Assembly: GCA_018340375.1 (NCBI GenBank)
Contig: JAFFJZ010000012.1
Location: 3,782,001-3,846,000, forward strand
DNA from: Gonatopus flavifemur
Taxonomy: Eukaryota > Arthropoda > Insecta > Hymenoptera > Dryinidae
Length of the DNA: 64,000 bases
Direction: 5' to 3'
Every line of letters starts with the position of its first letter. The stretch's first letter is position 1. Made by a program: the position numbers and the translations under genes. The notes beneath the pieces are model-generated. The model did not search any database. It was not told the DNA's origin and saw only the letters and a program-made list of their open reading frames with translations. Shown piece after piece: positions 22,996-34,077 of this stretch.

Positions 22996-23011
22996 CCTCC
23001 CCCCTTTTTTT
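22996..23011 (-). other. Polypurine tract
   Basis: On the minus strand AAAAAAAGGGGGGAGG lies immediately upstream of the 3' LTR. This is the standard position and composition for the primer of plus-strand DNA synthesis, and it confirms the element's orientation. Confidence 0.92.
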
Positions 23012-23188
23012 GACAAAATCCCGTAGGGAATTTGACAAAAGATCAGAGATCGGCATTGGTAGCTGTGGTAAGTTGAATTTGACAAATTATTCTAATGATT
23101 AAATTGATAATAATAATAATCATAATAATAATAATAATAATTTAAAAAAAAATGTCAATATGATTATAATAGTAATAATGATGGAATT

Positions 23189-25158
23189 TTACACATTAAG
23201 TCCATAGGGGCGTTTTGGCATTTCAGACTCTGTTGGCAATTTGTTTGACGGGTAGAGTGGTTCGTGCTGTTTGTTGTCATCTGTTGGTGATTTTAGGTCC
23301 GGAGTAGGAGCTTCGTTCCGTTTCGTGAGCTTTCTCTGGTTGATGTGCAATAATAGATTGGTAGCAGAATCCCATAGCGAAACCACTAGATATGGTGACC
23401 AGCCATATACAGAATGTAATGCAAAAACATGTATTGCGGTATCAATTATCAACTTGATGATTTTGCAAGTGAGAATAATTCCCAATATTCCTGCACTGAA
23501 TGTTCCGAAAGTACTGAAACCGATCCAGAGCTTGTTCCAGGTTGAATTTGCAATATGCTCCAGGGTCTTCTCATCCAAAATCGAACTCCAGCTTATTCCA
23601 CGTAGTTCTGTAGGTTCTCCAGTAGCTGCGCGAATTATGTTATTCACAATCGATGGTTGGTCAAAAGGCGACATGATATATTTATTGAGCCTTTCAATAT
23701 CGTCTTCAGTGTAAATTCCTTGTTTGGCCAGATTTCCAGGGTTACGGTAGATCCAGGTTGGTGTGGTCAGGGGCTTCATGGTGTACGGTTCGGTAGTTTC
23801 TGATAAAAATGGTAGCAATTTATACCAGACTCCTTCAATTTCATACATTGGTGGAATCAGGTTATTACATGGAATTTCTGTCCCTTGGTTTTTCAAAATA
23901 TGTGTTTTAGGCATCATGAAGTAATTATTTTCGCCTTTCTTTACCGGTAGTTCCTGGTAACATCGTGTGGTCGAGGTAATTTTAACTTCCACTGGTACGC
24001 ATTTAATTAGTCGGATGACTTCGCCGGTGATGATTGCGGTATAACCAGGGCCTTTTTGGAAATTGAATGCAAATTCTTCTGGTCTCATTAAAGCCAGGGT
24101 TTGTGCATTTAGAAGAACTTCTCTTTCCAGTTTACATCTCTGCAGCATAACGTCCTTGTATAATCCGTTGATTTGGGTCCGGATGTACTGCTCGACGTAA
24201 ACGAATTTGCTGTTTACGTACGTAAATAGGTCCAGATTTTGAGTATTCATGGGTTTTGGTCGTGAGAAGAAACTCTCACGTCTTCCTTCCAAGATGAACA
24301 GCTTCGGATGTTGAGTCTTGATAATTTGGTATCCGCATAACGATTGTGATCGTTCAGCGGTCAGGGCAAAAGTGATGTCTTCGGTTTTTGCGGTGTATAT
24401 AGTTTCAGGGTAGTGTTGAGATAAATCCTGTAGTTTTGTAGAGTATCCTTCATAGAGTACTCCATATCGACTGAACTGGCAAATTTCATGGGGTATGGCG
24501 TCCCAGTACATGTATCCTCCGGTGATGTCCATACAATGTCCAATGCTTAAGGTGCATTGTGTTCCTGATTGAAGATATAACACGTTTTTCTCTACATCTG
24601 TTTTGGCATAGTATTCTATTAAGGTGACTTTAATTGATCCTTGGACGACGACACCATTCCAGTTTCCGTATGGATCACTGTATTGTGTTCCATCACAATC
24701 TCCATCAGATGTGATTTCTCCCGCTAAAGTTAACGTGAAAGTTGAGGTGGCGTTAACTTTAATTCCGTCGATGGTGTTTGATCCTATGGTTAAACGTCCT
24801 GTTTCGTGTAATCTTTGCAGTTGTCCCTGGTAGTCTCTTGAATGTATTCTGCAATCCCTTTGGTTACAGCTCCAGCATGTGAAAATAGTCCGCAATGGTG
24901 GATTTCTCGGAATATATCCACTTTGCATAGTTGCACGTGGGCAAAACCAAAGTCCATAAGTTGTAATAGTTGAATGTAAGTTGAGGTCTCATTAACTATT
25001 GGTTCCGGGATATTACAATCTCCTATTTTATTCAAGGAAATTGTCGTGATATTCGCATTGGGAGCTGCACAATCATATGCAATCAATCCGTCAGCAGATC
25101 CTGAGTATAGTCCGATGATGACGATGCTGAATTGCCACAGAACCGTCTGTAGTGCCAT
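23189..25158 (-). pseudogene. env: Envelope glycoprotein gene, chuvirus-glycoprotein-like, one frameshift
   Basis: Two overlapping minus-strand frames make one gene: 25158-24790 (122 codons) and 24928-23189 (579 codons). The first begins with a hydrophobic signal peptide (residues 1-24) and a Cys-containing NITTISL region, then a YIQLLQ and CKVDI...CGLFSHAG segment. By recall of family features this resembles the N-terminus of chuvirus (Mononegavirales) glycoproteins, not the usual baculovirus-F-like errantivirus env. The second frame continues with many Cys residues and ends with a transmembrane stretch (around LWIGFSTFGTFSAGILGIIL) and a Lys/Pro-rich cytoplasmic tail. The frame change lies near 24.79-24.83 kb. 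The product would sit in membranes and could mediate entry; as read, the gene is interrupted. Confidence 0.7.
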
Positions 25159-25483
25159 TTTTTTTTTTTCTGTTGGGGTGAGTTGGATTTAATTCAGAAT
25201 AAAAATATAATAAGGGTTGAATATAATACAGAATAAAAATATAATAACTAAAATAAGGCTCAAATATTGAGCTTAATTTTAACAACATTAATATTTGAAA
25301 AAGTTGATTATTCTGTTTTTTTTATAGTTTTAATCAAATTTTATCCTTTTTTTGTTTTTTTTCAATATATTTTTATATATACTCATTTACATGTAAGTAG
25401 TGAGGAAAAGAAATATCTGTATTTAGAATATATATATATATATATACCCATATATATATATATTCGTGTCGTGCAAAAGAAGT
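25159..25483. other. AT-rich spacer with TA microsatellite
   Basis: Between ORF X and the envelope gene. It contains TATATA runs at about 25427-25465 and no coding frame. If the envelope is made from a spliced RNA, an acceptor should lie here or just downstream of ORF X; I could not pick one with confidence. Confidence 0.5.
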
Positions 25484-27133
25484 TCACTGTGATTTTGGCA
25501 TTTTCATACCACAGTTTGAACAAAAGTTAACTGCCATCTGATTAGTTAATCTATACAAATCTATTCCACAGTGCGAACAAAAGATTTGCTGTGGGTTTGA
25601 ATTTATTAATGGGGAACACCTGATGGCATATTTATTACAATTTACTTTAAATGAATTATTGCACTTAGAATGTACAGGGAGTCGATTTGATATTTTTGTA
25701 AAGTTTTGAACTTTTGACACTTCTATTGTTACTTCATCTGAAGTTGTTTTATCTTTCTTGTAAGGGTTTGTGAATTTACATTTGGATGGCAACATCAATG
25801 GTTTCTCTGCTATGCTCTCATTTGCATCTATGAATCTTTTTGCAATTATATCTTTTGACCTTTCAATGGCAACTTGCAATGCGAATCTTCTAAACCGCCA
25901 TTCTAATGCATCTTTTTGATGTACACATATGTAACAAAAATCACGTGTATCAAAGTCATTGAGGAAAGCATGTCCTTGGATCTTGGTCCAGCTCTTATGA
26001 TTTGAGTCTTTACAACGCAGGGAATTGAATAATTGTTTATCTACTCCTACAATGGTATCGTCTTTCCAAATGATTTTGTCACAATAGATTGTTTTACCTT
26101 TGGGTGGCTCTACTGGTTGAAATCTTTCAAAAATACTAGGGATTTTAATTGGGGCAACGTATTTTTCCAAAAAACTACTATCATTATTAGGAGCGGTATA
26201 ACGGTAGTATATTGTTAAAATTTCAAGAATTTGGCATCTTCGATTCCATTCTATCTGATTTGATGATTTTATGCAGATTTCGCAAAAATCACGAGGGTTC
26301 AAATTACACACACGTGCCTTCATTTGTAATTGAGTTTGATTGTGAGTTTTTTCTTGACATTTTATTTTACTGAAATTAATATTGCCTATTCCTTTTATTC
26401 CATCTAATTCCCAATGTATTTGGTCGTTCAGTTCATTATCGAACATTCCCTTTTTGGCCAAAATTTTATAATATTCCAAGTCTTTAGAAAATGAATTTTG
26501 GTCGGATTCAAGATGAGCTTTGTTATCAATAAAAATGTTCGAACTCATCAAATCACTGCGAACGGTTGCTAAATACAAGGTGTCTTTTCGGAATTTCCAT
26601 TCCCTAATATCCTTTTTATAGACACACAAATGACAGAAATCTCCAAAATAAAGGTCATGTTGGTTGGCTTTTACTTGAATGGGAGTCAGATCAATATGTT
26701 GATGTGAGAGATCACAAGTGAGAGCAGAAAACAGTTTTTCATCCATACCTCTGATGTTACCATTATCCCAAATAAGTCGATTACAAACTCGTGTTTGTTT
26801 TTGAACAGAATATTCGTGAATCATGGCATTTCTATTGATAGCTAGAATCTTCTCTGGGGGTTCCCCAGTAAAAGTCGCATCATAGATATTAACATTTGAT
26901 TCTCCTTTTGCACAAATTGGGACTGAAACATCTTGATTTCTAGTGAATTTATAATGAATCTCATTAGAATCTACATTTATTTTATCGTATTTTAAGAAAA
27001 ATGACGGTGAAATTAATGGTTTTTCTTCTGTTTTTTCGAATTCCATATCTCCAGGGTCGCTGGATGATAGGGGGTCCTTGTAGTTGTTTGCAAAATATTC
27101 CATAGGGAAATCTCCGGTTTTTAGGTATTCCAT
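25484..27133 (-). CDS. ORF X: 549-aa accessory protein with three CHCC repeats and a C-terminal zinc ribbon
   Basis: Intact frame between pol and the envelope gene, unlike any standard retroelement protein I know. Three related blocks of about 70-80 residues (117-195, 238-306, 351-427) share a C-x3/4-H pair (C140/H144, C259/H264, C374/H379), a DFCxxC pair (C167/C170, C284/C287, C400/C403), and a following EW-x2-R motif; blocks 1 and 3 also share CxxxIWxxxxIxGxDxxLF. Residues 519-542 form a zinc ribbon (FCSHCG then FCSNCG). The N-terminal 110 residues are acidic and polar. There is no signal peptide or membrane segment, so it is probably intracellular and nucleic-acid or protein binding. Function is unknown; a packaging, regulatory or anti-silencing role is only speculation. 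Confidence 0.85.
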   Translation of the reverse strand: MEYLKTGDFPMEYFANNYKDPLSSSDPGDMEFEKTEEKPLISPSFFLKYDKINVDSNEIHYKFTRNQDVSVPICAKGESNVNIYDATFTGEPPEKILAINRNAMIHEYSVQKQTRVCNRLIWDNGNIRGMDEKLFSALTCDLSHQHIDLTPIQVKANQHDLYFGDFCHLCVYKKDIREWKFRKDTLYLATVRSDLMSSNIFIDNKAHLESDQNSFSKDLEYYKILAKKGMFDNELNDQIHWELDGIKGIGNINFSKIKCQEKTHNQTQLQMKARVCNLNPRDFCEICIKSSNQIEWNRRCQILEILTIYYRYTAPNNDSSFLEKYVAPIKIPSIFERFQPVEPPKGKTIYCDKIIWKDDTIVGVDKQLFNSLRCKDSNHKSWTKIQGHAFLNDFDTRDFCYICVHQKDALEWRFRRFALQVAIERSKDIIAKRFIDANESIAEKPLMLPSKCKFTNPYKKDKTTSDEVTIEVSKVQNFTKISNRLPVHSKCNNSFKVNCNKYAIRCSPLINSNPQQIFCSHCGIDLYRLTNQMAVNFCSNCGMKMPKSQ

Positions 27134-27779
27134 CTCTGGGTGTCAGAGTATGGGATTGGTACGCGTATAAAAAGTGCGTGATTTTACTGTGAGGAAAAAT
27201 AATAAAAGATTATTAATAAATGAATTTATGAAAATTATATAAATTTATACAAACTTTTGATTTTATGATAAAAGAAGGAAAAGAAAAAAAAAAATTTGTA
27301 ATTTTAGTTAATATACAATATATTAATTTTGACAGGAATTTTAAGAAAACTTATTTATGAATATTTAAAAAAATGAATTTACATTTATTTATAATTATAA
27401 AATTGTTATCCCAAATGAATGATAATAATAAAAACAAAGAGAAAAGAAAACCTATAGGGGTGATTATAGTGATATTATATGAAGATTATTTAAACAACTA
27501 ATAAGTAGTTATAAACTGAAATAGTCAGACATTGTTAATAACTTTAAAATTTACGTTAAGATAGATAAATGCGTTTATAGTCTGACATATAATTTGAGTT
27601 ATTTTGCACTATAATATGTTTTTTTTTTTTTTTTTTTTTAGAAATATTTTTAGAAAAAGAAAAAGGATAGAAATATGGAGGTTAAATTTTTTTATCTGAA
27701 AGGATAGAAATTATATATATACAATCATACACACATTCATACATTCATACATGTGTAAAGATTCAAATTGAATTAATAA
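27134..27779. other. AT-rich spacer between pol and ORF X
   Basis: About 650 bp with poly-A/T runs (for example T18 near 27620) and no coding frame. It could hold splice signals for ORF X and envelope messages. Confidence 0.5.
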
Positions 27780-30700
27780 CTAATCATTACTGTTATCATC
27801 TTGGTTATTGAATAGAACTATTCTGTCGATAGAAACTACTTTATCTCGTTTTCCTATTTGCAATTTAACGTTCTTATCGTTAAGAATTTCCATTATCTTG
27901 TATGGACCTTCATAAAGATTTTCCAGTTTCATAGGTTTCATTCCTTTTTTCAAAAGAACCATGTCTCCTGCTTTGAATTTTATGATCTTAGTTGTTCGAT
28001 CATAATAATTCTTTGCTTTTTCCTTGGCGATTCGCAAATTTTCTCTGGCTTCACGCTGAAATTTATCTAGACGAGCCATTAATTTGATCAAGTATTCATC
28101 ATAAGTTTTTAATTGTTCAAACGAAGGCAAAGGTTCACTAGAAGGTAGCAAAGGAAATTTTCCAAAAATTAACTCATATGGAGTACGTTTCGTTCCTTCG
28201 TGTATACTAGTATTATATGACAACATTGCTAACTCAACCCATTGATCCCATTCGAGTCTCGCGACACATATTGCCGGAGATATTCTGCTAAAACAGCATG
28301 TGATCTTTCCAAGGAACCGTTGGTTTGTGGGTGGAAAGCAGTTGTATTTAATTGTCTAATTTGTAGTCTTTTAGTTATAGTTTTCATAAATTTAGAAATA
28401 AAATTAGAGCCCTGATCTGTAAGTATTACTTTTGGTGCTCCATAGATGCATACAAAGCGTTTTAGAAAAGCATTCGCTACAGACGAAGCAGTTGCATTTT
28501 GTAAGGGGACTCCTGTACAATGTTTTGTTAACAAACACTGCATCGTGAGTATGTATCGATTTCCTTCTTGTGTAGGCGGGTTAATAGGTCCCACAATATC
28601 TAGAGCGATTTTTTCAAAAGCATAACCAGGTGTATCGGTTATCATCATTGGTTGTCGAGTTCGGGTTCTAGTAACCTTTTTCAATTTACATGGGAGACAT
28701 CCAGAGATATAATTCTGAACGTCCTCTTTAATGTACTCCCAGTAGTAGTTCAGTCGTAATCTATTGAAGGTTTTGGCTACTCCTTTGGGTCCTCCAGCAG
28801 TGGAATCATGTGCTTCTTCAAATAATTTTCTTCTTATTGATATCTCGGGACTTTTCACTATTCCAAGACAAAACGTAAGTTTTATTGGAATGTGGCAGAA
28901 TTCTTTATTGAACTCAATCACGACTCTGTCCCAATCGAGTTCATTCGTGATTTCAATTTTCGGGACACAACAACTGCTTATTTCATTTAGTCTCATGAAT
29001 AATTTCATTTCTCGGATACAATTTTGTAAATTCATCATGGTTTCTCTCGGTGTAGGGATTCTATCAGATGGTTCAATATAAAGGCCAAACCACCATCTAA
29101 TCCCTTTTTTAATTGCGACGCATCTTCCTAGATTTGTTGGTTGGAAACATCCAATGTCGAATTTTTCTGAAAATTTTTGAATAACTGGTTCAAAGGGTTT
29201 TCCTTGATCATTGAGAAAGAATGTATAGTTATCTTTTTTCAACTCTAAAGGATCTCTCGATTCATATATATTCGAACCTAAAATTAGTTTATTCAAATCT
29301 TTGTACAAATTCTCATAATTTTCCTCTTCATCAGATTCTTCGTATTCTAAGTTTTCATTCTCATCTATAAATTCAGGTGAATTTTCATGAACAAATTCAT
29401 CATCAGATTTTTCACTACATTCACTATGTACAGAAGGTAAGTCATGGCTTAAGTCGTTGTAACCTTCTACCGTATCTCTATTGAGACGTTCGCAATGTAA
29501 GTCTTCATTTTCTGATTCATAATTGGGAATTCTTTCTTCGGACTCATTTTGATCCATATCATGTATGCTGTTATTGTAATATTCATGATGTTCAGTTATC
29601 AATTCTTGATTATTTGAATGATCAGAATGATTTTTATGTTCATTCAATGGATCTCGATCATCATTAAATTTTTCGATGAAGTCATTGAGCTTTTCCAAAG
29701 ATTCTTTCTCAATTTGACGATTTTTTCTTTTAATTTCGTTGCGGTATTGTTGTCCTTTTTCTGTAAGTTTTGGGATTCTCGTCGATCTTCTCGGTTGTGG
29801 TGCATTTACATTATATAATATTCTAATATCTTCGACTATTTCCTTGTTATTTACAAAATCTTCTCTTAAAAACGGTGGATTTCTAGAAAGAGCATCTGCA
29901 TTGACATTTGTCTTCCCAGCTTTATATACGACATCGAAGTCATATTCTTCCAATTTCAATCTCCATCTGGTTAAACGAGAAGTTGGATCTTTCGCAGTCC
30001 TCATCCATATTAGTGGTTTGTGATCCGTTACAATTGTGAATTTTCTTCCATATAAATAAGGACGAAATTGGGACACACTATAGAGGATCGCAAGTGCTTC
30101 TTTTTCGTATGTACTATATTTCATTTCTGTTTGATTTAATAGTCGAGATACATAGGCGCACGGCTGGTCCTTTCCAATTGGTCCTTGGCTCAAAATGCCG
30201 GCTATTGCATAACCACTTGCATCCGTAGTTAGCAAAAATGGTTTGTCAAAATCTGGATATTTTAATACAGGTTTTTCGCATAAACAATTTTTTAAAGTTT
30301 CAAAAGCTTCTTGTTGCTCTTGATTCCATTCGAATGGAACATCCTTCCGTAATAATTTTGTTAATGATTTAGAAATTTTTGAAAAATTATGAATGAAGCG
30401 TCGATAATATCCAGCTAATCCCAGGAATTGCTTGATATTTTTAGAATTCTTCGGGATCGGAAAATGTCGAACAGCTTCAATCTTCTTCGGATCTGGTTTT
30501 AATCCTTCATCAGAAATTACATGTCCGAGATAGGCAACTTCTCGACATAAAAATTCACATTTATCTGGTTGAAGCTTGAGATTTGCTTCTCTTAATCTTG
30601 TAATAAAATTCAAATATTTCTTCCGATGTTCACTCAGAGTTTTTGCATAAATTACTACGTCATCTAAGTAAACAAATAATTCAGTTCCTTGCAGCCCAGT

Positions 30701-32026
30701 CAACACAATATCCATCAGGTGTTGGAAGGTTGCAGGTGCATTTTTTAAACCAAACGGCATTCTTACAAATTCATAATGTCCATGAGGCGTGGAAAATGCA
30801 GTTTTATGTCGGTCCTTATCACTCATTTTGATCTGGTGAAATCCAGATGCAAGATCAAAGGTGCTGAAATATTTTGCATCTCCTAGTTGATCTAAAATTT
30901 CCGTTATATTAGGTAATGGATAAGCGTTATTAACAGTTTTTTCGTTTAACGCTCGAAAATCTAGGACAAGTCTCCATCGTTTGTTTCCATGACTGTCAGC
31001 CTTTTTTGGTACAATCCATACAGGAGTATTGTATGGGGAAGTTGATGGTTGAATTATGTCATTATTCAATAATTCGTCAACTTGTCTAATAATTTCATCC
31101 TTCAAATTTGGAGGAAATCTATATTGTTTTGTGTGAATTGGTTTATCGTCCGTTGTAGATATTTCGTGATCCAATACATCCGTGTGAGTCAATTTATCTC
31201 CAGGAATATGGAATCGATCTAAGCTGTGTTTAATTAGAATTTCAACTTCTTCTCTCTCTTCTTGATTTAGATGGTCTAACCTCAATAGTTGTTTCGTTTT
31301 TTCAAATCTTTCGTTTTCTTCCCTAGTAAAATTGATGGATTTCTGTGAAATTTTATATAAGTTTCGTTTCTTCCGATTCGTAGTTCGCCGTCGGATAGTT
31401 TGAGTAGTTTCATGGTTCATTTTCTCAATTTCTTCTAATTTGAGTATAGGAATAGATACTTGGACTTCTTCAGTGGTGGTGTTGATTATAGGCATGTATA
31501 TGTATCCATTATGATTTTTGACAACTGCATTACCCATATATACACCATTGGTTATAGTTGCACGGGGTATATAACCTTCCGATGAATTGGTCTCTTCAAT
31601 TTGGATTTTCACAATTTTTCTAATTCGTGGGGGAATTGTATAAACTCTAGTTTCTTGGATGAAAGGAATTTTCTTTGAATTATTCAATTCTAAACAGTTT
31701 TCTGCCCAGTTAATTTTGGCTTTCTGTTCTGACAAAAAGGTGATTCCGATAATTCCATCATGTTTAATGGGAAAATCGTCAGGCACTACATAAAATGTGG
31801 TTATGTGTCCGATAAAATTCATATCGAATTTTCCTAAAGTTGGCACCTTTTCCGGTGATATTCCTGTTAAATACAGTATCTCATCAGTATCAATTGCAGT
31901 CAAGTCTTCTATCACGTTTTGTTTGATTAGACAAACTCCAGCACCTGAATCTAATAGAAAGGTGACGATTCGAGGTCCGATTCTTACTTGAATTGCCGGA
32001 GAATGCAATTCCAAAGCTAATTTCAC
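27780..32026 (-). pseudogene. pol: Pol polyprotein (protease, RT, RNase H, integrase) with one frameshift
   Basis: Frame 1 (32026-28229) overlaps the end of gag in the -1 frame and is open further upstream, so it is probably made by -1 frameshifting; the annotated first codon is GTG. Approximate residues: protease LLDSGAG (26), RT YLDD (450), RNase H TTDASG (602) and TDHKPL (668), an acidic linker (about 730-960), integrase zinc region (1072-1113), integrase core D1142, D1204, E1240 (DD35E). It is closest in style to the 17.6/297 errantiviruses. Near 28,260 the frame shifts and the integrase C-terminus continues in 28226-27780 (NTSIHEGTKRTPYEL ... LYEGPYKI, the GPY motif). The second zinc-binding His is replaced (HDSTAGGPKG). 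One indel separates the two parts. Confidence 0.92.
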
Positions 32027-34077
32027 ATCAGTGGTTCGATTGTATCTTCCGCGTGGACCATTGCATGGTGTATGCTTTGATTCGATCGGATAGTATTTTG
32101 AGTTCTCACCATATTCTGATTTTGAGTATTTGCCTCCCTGCGAGGGAGGCTCTGGGAGTTTCCCGAGCTCCTCAAATTTTGAGCGTCTTTCCGGACTCTA
32201 CACTCTTCAATAGTGTGAGTATTATTTTTGCAAAATGTGCAGTAACTTCCATTACTTTGTCGAGATTTCAATTGATAACAGTTTTCCGCGGTGTGCCCGA
32301 TTTTTTTACAAAATTGGCATTGCACAGTCGGCCTCAGATTCCTTGTTGGAATTTCCGGACAGCGATCTGCTTCGTGTCCATTTCTTTTACACAATTGGCA
32401 ATTGACGGAGCTTCTACAATCTTTTGCAAAATGTCCGAATTTATTGCATTTTAAACAGGTTTTATTCAAAGGACAACTTTCAGTGATGTGATTTGTCGAA
32501 CTACATTTTTGACATCCTCTAGGTTGCATCATTTGGATGGGTACGTAATATCTACATTCATCGGCCCTATGTCCGATTTTTTTGCAAATTTGACAGGTGT
32601 CCGAACTTCTTTGAAACGAGTCTCTGCACTCGCGGATTGTATGTCCGTATTTTCGACAGTTGTTACATCTCACATTATTTTGACTTCTGCATGATGTTGC
32701 TGAATGTCCGAATTTTTTGCAAATTTGGCATTGAATTTGCTCATTATCTCTGATTTGTTTATATTTGTGGCATTGTGTGGCAGTATGCCCTTCCTTTTCA
32801 CAAATTTGACACTGGTCATTGTTTTTGAGCTTTTTCCCGCTTATAATCGGACAGTCACTTGATTGATGTCCAGGTTCTTTACAGAGAAGACATTTTTCTT
32901 CCTTAAGGGCCAATTTTCTCAATAATTTTTGAGCTTCAATCTCCTTTTCTTTCGTAATTGCCTCTGGTCCAGCATTATTTAGATCTTCTTTTTCTTCCAT
33001 TTGATTGAATATCTCTGGTTTCAAGCCTCGTACAAAAGCTTTACATACAGCAGTTTCAAGCTCTTGTTTTTTAGCATCTGTGATAACATTGGTATTCTCA
33101 TTTTTATAAGCTTCGATTATTTTAGAACCCAATCTTCTGGCTCTATTGAAATAAGTGGCCGCGTCTTCATGTGTTTGTTGACATAATGTGCCGAGCTTTC
33201 CGATAAGATCTATGCTAGATTCACGAGTAGCATAGATTCCTTTTAGAACATTTATTAATTGAGCAACTGTTTCAGAATTTGAGGTGCGAGCAATATGTAG
33301 TGCTCCATCTCGTAATTTTGATCTTATCATAGTAGTGAAATTCTTTTCCATTGCTGGGTCAATAAGTGTCCTAGCATCAGTGCAAGCTGCTGCAAATTCG
33401 CTGAAATTGGCTCCATCACGAGTTCCTGAAAATACAGGAATCATTGATATGGCATCTTGTATTTTCACATAGTTGTTCGCCATTTTTGTAGTTTTCCTAG
33501 TTTTCTTAGTAGATTGATTTCGTATTTTTCTGTGAAGCTTTTTCTTGCCCTTATTGGTACCAGGAATAGTAACTCTCGAGCTTATACTCAGATTACTAGT
33601 TGTCACGTTTCCCTTGAGTGGAGTACTAGTGATAACGGTATTTTCCAATGAATTTGACCAGTCGTCTTCCGTTTCTACGTCAGCGTCGTTTGATAAAACA
33701 TCAGTTGTAGTATCTTCCAAAGTACTAGTATTTTCCTCTTCTTCAGTATCCTCTTCTTCTGTCTCACTAGTTTCTTCTATTATTTTATCAATGGTACTAG
33801 TATTTTGCAAGTCGTTCTGATTTCTTTCACCTTTTCCTATAGGATCGAGTTGGGTATTTTCACCAACGTTTTTCTCTTCTTTTTCTGCTTCTACTTCTTT
33901 ATTATTCCTTTTCTTCTTAGGAGTTCGTGTTATCTTAGATTTTGAAGCGAATGGATCTTTTACGTTGTTGAAATCCTTTTCTTCTTGATATTCCTTCGAT
34001 GTCGACGGGTCTTGATCACGAGATTTTAACGTTTCCTCTAGTTTCTTCGTTTGACTACGAGTATTAACGCCTGACAT
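32023..34077 (-). CDS. gag: Gag with ten CCHC zinc knuckles
   Basis: An intact 684-codon frame from MSGVNTRSQTKKLEE to a TGA overlapping pol. The N-terminal 200 residues are charged and Ser/Thr-rich, residues about 200-390 are a helical capsid-like region (IPVFSGTRDGANFSEF ... AFVRGLKPEIF), and residues about 397-625 hold ten C-x2-C-x4-H-x4-C knuckles in a row: CLLCKEPGHQSSDC, CQICEKEGHTATQC, CQICKKFGHSATSC, CNNCRKYGHTIREC, CQICKKIGHRADEC, CQKCSSTNHITESC, CLKCNKFGHFAKDC, CQLCKRNGHEADRC, CQFCKKIGHTAENC and CTFCKNNTHTIEEC. Most Gag proteins have none to two. The protein forms the particle and binds element RNA; the expanded array suggests extended RNA contact. Confidence 0.93.
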   Translation of the reverse strand: MSGVNTRSQTKKLEETLKSRDQDPSTSKEYQEEKDFNNVKDPFASKSKITRTPKKKRNNKEVEAEKEEKNVGENTQLDPIGKGERNQNDLQNTSTIDKIIEETSETEEEDTEEEENTSTLEDTTTDVLSNDADVETEDDWSNSLENTVITSTPLKGNVTTSNLSISSRVTIPGTNKGKKKLHRKIRNQSTKKTRKTTKMANNYVKIQDAISMIPVFSGTRDGANFSEFAAACTDARTLIDPAMEKNFTTMIRSKLRDGALHIARTSNSETVAQLINVLKGIYATRESSIDLIGKLGTLCQQTHEDAATYFNRARRLGSKIIEAYKNENTNVITDAKKQELETAVCKAFVRGLKPEIFNQMEEKEDLNNAGPEAITKEKEIEAQKLLRKLALKEEKCLLCKEPGHQSSDCPIISGKKLKNNDQCQICEKEGHTATQCHKYKQIRDNEQIQCQICKKFGHSATSCRSQNNVRCNNCRKYGHTIRECRDSFQRSSDTCQICKKIGHRADECRYYVPIQMMQPRGCQKCSSTNHITESCPLNKTCLKCNKFGHFAKDCRSSVNCQLCKRNGHEADRCPEIPTRNLRPTVQCQFCKKIGHTAENCYQLKSRQSNGSYCTFCKNNTHTIEECRVRKDAQNLRSSGNSQSLPRREANTQNQNMVRTQNTIRSNQSIHHAMVHAEDTIEPLM

